Positions 1 through 5,638 of a stretch of DNA of 6,907 nt are shown here, one piece after another. Source of the DNA: Phycisphaerae bacterium (GTDB lineage Bacteria; Planctomycetota; Phycisphaerae; Sedimentisphaerales; Anaerobacaceae). Position numbers and translations under genes: made by a program. A model generated the notes under the pieces. The model was not told the origin of the DNA. It did not search any database and saw only the letters and a program-made list of their open reading frames with translations. Every line of letters begins with the position of its first letter. Position 1 is the stretch's first letter. Location of the stretch: positions 1 through 6,907 of the forward strand of contig JAUVYZ010000111.1 in NCBI GenBank assembly GCA_030602845.1. Direction: 5' to 3'.

Positions 1-5
1 ATATG

Positions 6-14
6 TGGTATAAT
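6..14 (+). promoter_or_regulatory. Extended -10 promoter element for the protease gene
   Basis: The sequence reads TGG followed directly by TATAAT, a perfect -10 hexamer (9-14) with the TGn extension of extended -10 sigma70 promoters. Any -35 box would lie before the window. Transcription would start near position 20-22. This argues against the ATG at 19 and favours the ATG at 58 as the protease start. The local AT-rich TA repeats mean a chance match is possible. Confidence 0.55.
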
Positions 15-40
15 ATATATGACCCTTATAGACTCGTATA

Positions 41-45
41 GAGGG
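41..45 (+). promoter_or_regulatory. Candidate ribosome binding site for the protease gene
   Basis: GAGGG lies 12 bases before the ATG at 58. The spacing is a little long, but this is the only purine-rich Shine-Dalgarno-like stretch near either candidate start. The alternative ATG at 19 has only TA-rich sequence before it. This supports the start at 58 but does not prove it. Confidence 0.4.
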
Positions 46-57
46 TGTGATAAGAAA

Positions 58-1086
58 ATGCTAAGAATTCGTCGATATTTTCGGCTGACCGTACTAATAT
101 TGCTTTGGGCAGAGCCGGTCCTCGCCGCAACGCTCTCGGGGCTTGCTCCCGATTTCTCCCTCACAGACCTTAACGGTCGAAAGGTCCGGCTAAGTGCCTT
201 GCGAGGCCAAAACGCTCTTCTTCTATTTGGTACTACCTCATGCCCGCACTGTGATGCCGCTCTGCCAATCCTGGACAGTCTATCCCGGCACCTTGACGAT
301 GAATTGAAAATATTTTTTATTGCCGTCCACGAAAATATCGACCAGGTCGCCGATTTCTTTGCAGACAAGCTTCCCGCATACAACGTACTCGTTGACGAAA
401 CCGGCATTGTCAGCGCCCATTACGGTGTTAAACGAGTTCCCACTTGTGTATTCATTGACGAGCAGGGTATGGTCCAGTACATCGGCAGACCAAATGAGCA
501 GGTAATCTGGCGTCTATTGTCCGGTGAACGGCCCATTTATCCTGAAGCCCTCGACAATAATTTGCCGGCCTCTGCTCGCCTCGCTCGCCAGGATAGTGCA
601 ATTTCGTCCGACACTAAGCGCTTCATCGTCGAGCTTGACGAAGAGCCAACGGTTCCGAAAAAACTCTCCAAAGCCGCTCTTCAGTCGCGCCGCGCACAAT
701 ACCGGAAGGCGGCCAAACGTATCGGAGGGCGTATCATTCACAACTACGGCAGGTTGAAAAACAAAATCGTCATCGAAATACCCCCGGCAAAAGCCGAAAG
801 ACTTAAGGAGCTGCCGCGCTTCAAGAGTTTCAAGGAAGACCGCCGGGTCTACGCCCTGCTGGAAGATTCCGCCTACCAGATCAATGCCGATTATGCCTGG
901 GACAACGCTATCACCGGTCAGGGTGTTAAAGTCTGTGTTGTCGACACCGGCATTGATTATACGCATCCTGATTTACAGGGTAAGGTCATCGCTCAATTCG
1001 ATTTCACCACTTACACCGAAGATGCAATGGACGACCACGGCCACGGCACTCACTGTGCGGGCATCATCGCTTCGGAGGGACTATAG
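58..1086 (+). CDS. Secreted thioredoxin-subtilase fusion, N-terminal part up to an in-frame TAG
   Basis: This is the first 342 residues of a secreted S8 protease. The start at 58 gives a clean signal peptide: basic n-region (LRIRRYFR), hydrophobic core, likely cleavage after VLA (residue 23). An ATG at 19 in the same frame would place 13 polar residues before it and lies at the predicted transcription start. Residues about 24-160 form a TlpA/AhpC-type thioredoxin-like domain with CPHC at 62-65 and a VPT cis-proline motif at 127-129. Residues about 187-268 resemble an I9 propeptide, the intramolecular chaperone and inhibitor of subtilases. From about 272 the S8 catalytic domain begins, with the Asp motif VVDTGID (D296) and the His motif HGHGTH (H329). 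The frame stops at TAG just after the His motif, before the oxyanion Asn and catalytic Ser. Reading continues in the same frame after the stop, so this is not a natural protein end. Taken alone it would be an exported thioredoxin-propeptide fragment without protease activity. Confidence 0.85.
   Translation: MLRIRRYFRLTVLILLWAEPVLAATLSGLAPDFSLTDLNGRKVRLSALRGQNALLLFGTTSCPHCDAALPILDSLSRHLDDELKIFFIAVHENIDQVADFFADKLPAYNVLVDETGIVSAHYGVKRVPTCVFIDEQGMVQYIGRPNEQVIWRLLSGERPIYPEALDNNLPASARLARQDSAISSDTKRFIVELDEEPTVPKKLSKAALQSRRAQYRKAAKRIGGRIIHNYGRLKNKIVIEIPPAKAERLKELPRFKSFKEDRRVYALLEDSAYQINADYAWDNAITGQGVKVCVVDTGIDYTHPDLQGKVIAQFDFTTYTEDAMDDHGHGTHCAGIIASEGL
1084..1086 (+). other. In-frame amber (TAG) codon inside the S8 catalytic domain
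   Basis: TAG occurs at codon 343 counted from the ATG at 58. The next codons (1087 onward) encode YRGVSYDAAL, the usual 'YRGVAPDAKL'-like continuation of the subtilase fold after the HGTH helix. Upstream and downstream are in the same frame, so a base substitution explains it better than an indel. One change from CAG, AAG, GAG, TGG or TAC/TAT would restore a sense codon. The downstream gene ends in TAA, and I find no other in-frame TAG in either gene, so a reassigned genetic code is not supported. A nonsense mutation, a base-calling error or readthrough remain possible. Confidence 0.9.
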
Positions 1087-1090
1087 TACC

Positions 1091-1112
1091 GCGGCGTCAG
1101 TTACGACGCAGC
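1091..1112 (+). other. Short stem-loop just downstream of the TAG
   Basis: GCGTC (1094-1098) and GACGC (1105-1109) are perfect reverse complements around a six-base loop, AGTTAC. After one mismatch, two more G-C pairs can form (1091-1092 with 1111-1112). The main stem starts seven bases after the TAG. A second weaker pairing, GCACT (1111-1115) with AGTGC (1128-1132), follows. Stems this short are common by chance in coding sequence; see the findings. Confidence 0.3.
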
Positions 1113-1116
1113 ACTG

Positions 1117-4100
1117 ATGAGCGCAAAAGTGCTCGATTACAGCGGTGCCGGGTATGCATCCGATGTTGTTCTCGGTATCAACTGGTGCGTCGAACAGGGC
1201 GCTGACATCATCAGCCTGAGCCTTGGTGAAGGTCTTTACAGCGGAACCTGTGACTACGACGACATGGCCCAGGCCGTAAACAACGCTGTTGACCCCTGCG
1301 GTGTAGTCGTTGTCTGCGCAGCCGGTAACGACGGCAATCCCAATGCTATGGTCGCCCCGGCCTGTGCATCAAAGGCCATCGCTGTCGGTGCCGTTGACAA
1401 GCTCGACAACATTGCCTCATACTCCGACGGCGGCTCGGAACTCGACCTCGTCGCACCCGGTGGAGACCTCTTCGGAGGAACCAATTATCCCGAAATCGTT
1501 TCCACATTCAGCACCCTCGTGGCCAACAATCCACTCTATTGCATGTACCTTATCGGGTACGAGTGCTACGATAACTATTTTGTCGTCGACGGAACACGTT
1601 ATATTCGGGCTGCGGGAACATCCATGGCCGCCCCACATGTCGCCGGAGCCGCAGCATTACTCCTGGAGGAAAACTCATTTTTAACTCCTGACCAGGTCAA
1701 AACCATCCTCGAAGAAAACGCCGATGACCTCGGCAGCCCGGGCTGGGACAACATCTACGGCTGGGGCAGAATCAACATCGAAAAGGCCCTCGACAATATA
1801 CCGCCCGAGCCGGCCGAACTGAAAGTAAACATTACCGAACCAAATGCAACAGACACATTTACGGTTGGCCGGCAGTTCACACTGGCCGCTAAGATCGACT
1901 GTTTCGGAGGAGACGGATGTGGCGAGGTACTGGTCTATGCACAGTTCTGCGAAGGTCCTGACTGCAATGACTTCGTCGACATTAACTCCACGGCAATTAT
2001 ATCCACAACAGATGACAATCCGAACGAGCTTGGCATCCTGAGCGGCTACACCGTCGAAACCGATGTACCCCTCATCTTCGACGCGCAGACTATGCTCGAC
2101 ATCTCGGAACAGACCTATGCAAAATCCGTCAATCCGAACAGCTCTATGGTCGGCTCAACATTGCCGGCCCAATATAACACAGGCGACCTTGAACCACGAG
2201 ACGGCATCGGTGCTATCGGACAAGACGCACAGGAGCTCTACGAATTCGAAATTCCACCAGGTGTGGTCAAGACTTTGAAGGTCAGAATGGAAAATTACCT
2301 CGTGATGCATTTTGACTATCCGCCTTTCGCCGGCTGGTACGTCTATACATCCAACGCCGATGGGGATAACCTGCATCTTGTCGGCGACTGCATTCCTGCT
2401 GAGGGTGGTGGCGGCGAGACCCCACCGCCGGACTGCTGGTTCATTTCCGACGACCCCAACGTACTGGAGGACCTTAACCCAGGCGGCATCAGCTACATCA
2501 AGCTGGTCTCCCATGACGTTGGCGATAACGATTGGCTGACCTTCAACGACATTGAGGTCATAATTGAATACGAAATTGACCCGAATAACGACGAGGTTTA
2601 CCAATATTATGTCCAGTTCGACCTCAACGACATCGACCTCTCGGGCGAGATGACTGCCGCCCGTTTGAAAATCAACGTTACACAAGGTGTCGAGAACTGC
2701 ATCGCTGACGTCTATCTCGTGGACAACACGCTTCTGCCGACCGATTCAGCCCAGGTGCTACACGAAGCCAACGAGCCCTGTTATTCCAGTCTGGCCAACC
2801 CAATAAAAAGCTTTAGCTGCGAAAACACACAAACCATAAGTTTGAACGTCAAGGCCGCTGTTGATGAAGCCCTGGGTGCAAATCAGAATGTCATCGCCTT
2901 CCAGATTAAGCAGCGCAACAACGAACACTTGTTCACCATCGGCGCAAACACCGGCGAGAATCCGCCGATACTCACAATTTCGCAAAAAGTCCTGGAAGCT
3001 CCTGGAGGACAGCCACCCGGCGGCCAGCCTCCCGACCCTAACAACGGACCACGCATGTTCACCTATGACAGCGTAGTTGTCAAAGACGTCAACGATGATA
3101 CTTACGTCAAGTATGATAATCCGGGTTCCGCTGTGATTGGTGCACAGTTCGCATCAGAGTACAACACCGGAGACCTTGAACCACGAGACGGCATCGGTGC
3201 CATCGGAGAAGACGCACAGGAACTCTACGAATTCGAAATTCCACCAGGTGTGGTAAAGACTTTGAAGGTCAGAATGGAAAATTACCTGGTGATGCACTTT
3301 GATTACCCGCCTTTTGCCGGCTGGTACGTCTACACATCCAACGCCGATGGGAATAACCTGCATCTTGTCGGCGACTGCATCCCTGCTGAGGGCGGCGGCG
3401 GTGCGCCTCCACCACCGGATTGCTGGTTCATTTCAGACGACCCCGCCGTACTTGCAGACCTTAATCCCGGCGGCATCAGCTACATCAAGCTGGTTTCCCA
3501 CGACGTCGGCGACAACGACTGGCTGACCTGCAATGACATCGAGGTCATCACCGAATACCAAATCGACCCCAACAATGACAACATAAACAGATACTATGTC
3601 AAATTCGATATCTCGAGCCTTGCCGGCGATGTCAAGATTGATTCAGCAACACTCAATCTATATGTTACAGACCCGAATGCCGATGCGGTCGCGCAGATTA
3701 ACCTGGTAAACAGCACGTACGACCCCTGCACCGACGCCTACACCATTTACGACGCTGAAGATGCCGACTATTCCAGCCTGACCAATCCCATAAAGAGTTT
3801 TGCCTGCGGCACCCCAGGTCTCAAACAGGTAAACGTCAAAGCCGCTCTCGAGGATGCTGTACAAAGCGACGTCGATGATATAGCATTTCTTATTACCGAG
3901 CAAAATGAGGATGTTCTGTTTACCATTGACGCCAATGGTAATCCAAACCCGCCCTCCTTAAATGTCTACCTGAAATCTGACATAAGCAGCGGCCTCGCCC
4001 AGTGGAATATTGTCCCCAACGCAAACGGCCGGTTCACCCTGCGCGTCAAGGCCGGCAACAATGTAGGCATAACCGGCGTTTCCGATGCAATAGTTATCAA

Positions 4101-5523
4101 TGTTGATGACCCTAATCTGCCGGTCATTAACAGCGTTGACTGCATGATAAACTCCATCTGGCAGGACTGCCGATTGGCTCAATACGGTGACAACCTCGAA
4201 AAAATAAGAATCGATGCCACCGACCCCCAGGAAGACCCAAACGTCTGGCTTACCCTCAGAAACATCCCCGACGACCACAACTTCGTGGATAACCAAGTGA
4301 CATACAGTGCAGGCTATTTCACATATAACACCAATCTGACCATCGCCGACTCCGGCCAGTGGCAAATCCAGGTCCAGGCCTCCGATTCCGACGACAATAC
4401 CGACATCGAAACAATCACGTGGAATGTCCCCTGGGGCAATCTCGATTGCTCCCTTATCAGCCCGACCACCGACATAACCGTACCCAAGAGCGACAGCTTC
4501 ACAGTCGAAGCCGACGTCCAATGCCTCGATGCCGAGTGTCCGAACGTCAATGTCAGTCTTCGCCTGAATGAGCCCAACGAATTGATATACGACGATGCCA
4601 CCGCCGAAAGCTATGGAGATATCGGCTCTACCGAAGGATATCTCGCCGTCCGGTTCACACCCACCAGCTATCCGGCACAGATAAAAACTGCCCGGTTCTA
4701 TGTCTGGGATGAAACTACCTATCCTTTTGAACTAAACGTCTGGGACGATGACGGTTCTGGAGGCGTACCCAACACCAATCTGGTCACGCCCTTTGTGGTC
4801 GACCCTGTTGTATCCTCGGCACCCGGAGAGGTCGCCTGGTTTGATGTCGACCTGTCAGAGCACAATATCATCATCAATAGCGGCAATTTCTACATAGGTT
4901 GGCGTCAGCTCGAGGGAACCAAAAACAACCAAGTCGGCTTCGACATGGAAGGCGACTCCTATTACCCCTATGCCCGTAGCTGGGGCTACCTGCCTTCACT
5001 TGGCTGGTTCAATCTTGACGAATACTGCCAGTGGTGCTGGCTGCTTCCCGAATTCTGCGAGTTTTGCGGCAACCTTATGATTCGTGCCATAACGTCAGAG
5101 CCGGGAACTTACTCAGGCGAGCTTCCGAAAACCATCGGCCCGGCGATATTCTACACAACCGACGACCATCCCAAACCCTGTCCTAATTCGGATATGGACC
5201 CCGGGCAGAGCTGTCAAGTCACCCTTACCGTCCACGTCGTCGGCCCGGCCGGCCGGTACACTAAAGTCCACGCTTTCTCTGCCAACAATTACAGCGCCGA
5301 TAGTGCCGGCCCAATAAAAGTCACCATCACCGAACCCCAAACCCCCTGCGATGCGGCTAATCTCGATGCCGTCTGCCCCGTCGATTCCCACGATCTCGCC
5401 GTACTTGCCAGCCAATGGCTGCAGACCACACCACCTCTCTTCGCCGACATCGACAACGACCAATCCGTAAACCTGCGAGACCTGGCATTCATCGCCGGCT
5501 ATTGGCTCCAAACCTGCGATTAA
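1117..5523 (+). CDS. S8 protease, C-terminal part with beta-sandwich modules and dockerin-like end
   Basis: This is the continuation of the same protease in the same frame; recognisable homology begins at 1087, before this first ATG, which has no evident ribosome binding site. Numbered from position 58, it holds the oxyanion Asn in AAGND (N424) and the catalytic Ser in GTSMAAPHVAG (S522). The S8 domain ends near residue 580 with GWGRINIEKAL. Then come an Ig-like start with paired cysteines (about 588-636), two roughly 300-residue modules whose second halves resemble DNRLRE/CBM96-type beta domains, an Ig-like tail (about 1312-1351), another Ig/cadherin-like segment, a jelly-roll-like segment with a CxxC-x6-CxxC loop, and two dockerin-like repeats. 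Without the stop the protein would be about 1,821 residues, exported, with roughly 40 cysteines. The long tail suggests attachment to a polymer, cell surface or extracellular complex. As a stand-alone product it lacks a signal peptide and the catalytic Asp and His, so it would be inactive. Protease family confidence is very high; tail functions are inferred. Confidence 0.85.
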   Translation: MSAKVLDYSGAGYASDVVLGINWCVEQGADIISLSLGEGLYSGTCDYDDMAQAVNNAVDPCGVVVVCAAGNDGNPNAMVAPACASKAIAVGAVDKLDNIASYSDGGSELDLVAPGGDLFGGTNYPEIVSTFSTLVANNPLYCMYLIGYECYDNYFVVDGTRYIRAAGTSMAAPHVAGAAALLLEENSFLTPDQVKTILEENADDLGSPGWDNIYGWGRINIEKALDNIPPEPAELKVNITEPNATDTFTVGRQFTLAAKIDCFGGDGCGEVLVYAQFCEGPDCNDFVDINSTAIISTTDDNPNELGILSGYTVETDVPLIFDAQTMLDISEQTYAKSVNPNSSMVGSTLPAQYNTGDLEPRDGIGAIGQDAQELYEFEIPPGVVKTLKVRMENYLVMHFDYPPFAGWYVYTSNADGDNLHLVGDCIPAEGGGGETPPPDCWFISDDPNVLEDLNPGGISYIKLVSHDVGDNDWLTFNDIEVIIEYEIDPNNDEVYQYYVQFDLNDIDLSGEMTAARLKINVTQGVENCIADVYLVDNTLLPTDSAQVLHEANEPCYSSLANPIKSFSCENTQTISLNVKAAVDEALGANQNVIAFQIKQRNNEHLFTIGANTGENPPILTISQKVLEAPGGQPPGGQPPDPNNGPRMFTYDSVVVKDVNDDTYVKYDNPGSAVIGAQFASEYNTGDLEPRDGIGAIGEDAQELYEFEIPPGVVKTLKVRMENYLVMHFDYPPFAGWYVYTSNADGNNLHLVGDCIPAEGGGGAPPPPDCWFISDDPAVLADLNPGGISYIKLVSHDVGDNDWLTCNDIEVITEYQIDPNNDNINRYYVKFDISSLAGDVKIDSATLNLYVTDPNADAVAQINLVNSTYDPCTDAYTIYDAEDADYSSLTNPIKSFACGTPGLKQVNVKAALEDAVQSDVDDIAFLITEQNEDVLFTIDANGNPNPPSLNVYLKSDISSGLAQWNIVPNANGRFTLRVKAGNNVGITGVSDAIVINVDDPNLPVINSVDCMINSIWQDCRLAQYGDNLEKIRIDATDPQEDPNVWLTLRNIPDDHNFVDNQVTYSAGYFTYNTNLTIADSGQWQIQVQASDSDDNTDIETITWNVPWGNLDCSLISPTTDITVPKSDSFTVEADVQCLDAECPNVNVSLRLNEPNELIYDDATAESYGDIGSTEGYLAVRFTPTSYPAQIKTARFYVWDETTYPFELNVWDDDGSGGVPNTNLVTPFVVDPVVSSAPGEVAWFDVDLSEHNIIINSGNFYIGWRQLEGTKNNQVGFDMEGDSYYPYARSWGYLPSLGWFNLDEYCQWCWLLPEFCEFCGNLMIRAITSEPGTYSGELPKTIGPAIFYTTDDHPKPCPNSDMDPGQSCQVTLTVHVVGPAGRYTKVHAFSANNYSADSAGPIKVTITEPQTPCDAANLDAVCPVDSHDLAVLASQWLQTTPPLFADIDNDQSVNLRDLAFIAGYWLQTCD
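2173..2592 (+). repeat. Copy 1 of a 420-base (140-residue) internal duplication
   Basis: Residues 706-845 of the full-length frame, from YNTGDLEPRD to IDPNND. They align without gaps to 3160-3579, at an offset of exactly 987 bases. By hand count, 131 of 140 residues match, and about 47 of 420 bases differ, mostly at third codon positions. The block is rich in aromatic and acidic residues, contains a short GGGG-proline stretch, and looks like a beta-sandwich domain. I do not recognise its family. It sits inside a longer module whose flanks are far less conserved. Confidence 0.95.
3004..3033 (+). repeat. Tandem GGQPP linker repeat
   Basis: Two imperfect 15-base units each encode GGQPP, followed by DPNNGP. 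The segment separates the end of module 1 from the start of module 2 and is a typical flexible glycine/proline linker. It marks the boundary between the two long modules and suggests they move independently. Confidence 0.8.
3160..3579 (+). repeat. Copy 2 of the 420-base (140-residue) internal duplication
   Basis: Residues 1035-1174 of the full-length frame. They differ from copy 1 at nine residues: Q/E, D/N, E/A, T/P, N/A, E/A, F/C, I/T and E/Q. The F-to-C change adds a cysteine (LTC before NDIEV). The sequences after the two copies (YYVQFDL... and YYVKFDI...) are related but only about 40 percent identical by eye. The boundaries of high identity are therefore much tighter than those of the whole module. 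Confidence 0.95.
5026..5067 (+). other. Cysteine cluster CxxC-x6-CxxC in the secreted tail
   Basis: Cysteines at full-length residues 1657, 1660, 1667 and 1670 lie in the pattern CQWC, six residues, CEFC. The cluster interrupts a jelly-roll-like segment between FNLDE and GNLMIRA, where a simple surface loop would be expected. Either a structural metal site of zinc-ribbon type or two local disulfides could form. The sequence alone cannot tell these apart. Confidence 0.7.
5347..5520 (+). other. C-terminal dockerin-like double repeat
   Basis: Two repeats of about 21 residues end in LAVLASQWL and LAFIAGYWL. The second has a complete calcium-type loop, DIDNDQSVNLRD (5446-5481), with acidic or Asn residues at positions 1, 3, 5, 9 and 12. 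The first loop (5359-5394) keeps positions 3, 9 and 12 but has Asn at 1, Val at 5 and CP at 6-7, so it is degenerate. Such paired repeats resemble dockerin type I, which binds cohesin in clostridial cellulosomes. In Phycisphaerae-type planctomycetes they are frequent at the ends of secreted proteins, and their partner there is unclear. Confidence 0.8.
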
Positions 5524-5576
5524 TCCGCCACCTTTTGCACTAATAAAGTCACACTTGGCCAAATCACGCAATTGAT

Positions 5577-5605
5577 TTGACATAACCTTAGTTTGCAAAT
5601 ATGAT
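5577..5605 (+). promoter_or_regulatory. Sigma70-type promoter for waaA
   Basis: A perfect -35 box TTGACA (5577-5582) and a -10 box TATGAT (5600-5605, five of six consensus bases) are separated by the optimal 17 bases. Transcription would start near 5612, giving a leader of roughly 27 bases. This indicates that waaA can be expressed independently of the protease gene. Confidence 0.7.
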
Positions 5606-5627
5606 TGGTCCATTATTGTTTTTTTGC

Positions 5628-5632
5628 AGAAG
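5628..5632 (+). promoter_or_regulatory. Weak ribosome binding site of waaA
   Basis: AGAAG ends six bases before the ATG at 5639. It matches the Shine-Dalgarno consensus only partly, but its spacing is good and it supports this start over the in-frame TTG at 5633. Confidence 0.45.
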
Positions 5633-5638
5633 TTGCCA

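Larger units (their letters stand above)
5524..5638. other. Intergenic region between the protease and waaA
   Basis: These 115 bases are AT-rich compared with the flanking genes. They hold a promoter and a weak ribosome binding site for the next gene. I find no convincing rho-independent terminator: TTGGCCAA (around 5555) is a loop-less palindrome with no T tract, and the T7 run at 5619-5625 has no strong stem before it. Termination of the protease transcript may be rho-dependent or may not occur. Confidence 0.6.

Noticed and set aside
19..57. Upstream in-frame ATG at 19 as the protease start
   Set aside because: It overlaps the predicted transcription start after the -10 element at 9-14, has no ribosome binding site, and would put 13 polar residues before a clear signal peptide that begins at the ATG at 58.
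1084..1086. TAG as a reassigned or pyrrolysine codon
   Set aside because: No other in-frame TAG is seen in either gene, the long frame ends in TAA, and no pyl gene or suppressor tRNA is in the window. One isolated codon is not evidence for recoding.
1117..1119. ATG at 1117 as a genuine independent gene start
   Set aside because: No Shine-Dalgarno sequence precedes it, there is no signal peptide, conserved subtilase sequence continues upstream to 1087, and the product would lack the catalytic Asp and His.
2173..3579. Duplication as a mobile element or assembly duplicate
   Set aside because: The repeats are in frame, lie inside one protein, carry many silent differences and are separated by unique diverged sequence, so they are real internal domain copies rather than transposition or an assembly artefact.
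3958..4521. Minus-strand open frame of 187 codons, and others at 2155-2685, 514-966 and 5113-5613
   Set aside because: They lie wholly antisense to the well-supported protease frame, have no recognisable motifs, and arise from its codon bias.
5600..5625. Possible terminator: ATGATTGGTCCATTAT followed by a T7 run
   Set aside because: The pairing is weak, with mismatches and almost no loop, and it overlaps the -10 box of the waaA promoter.
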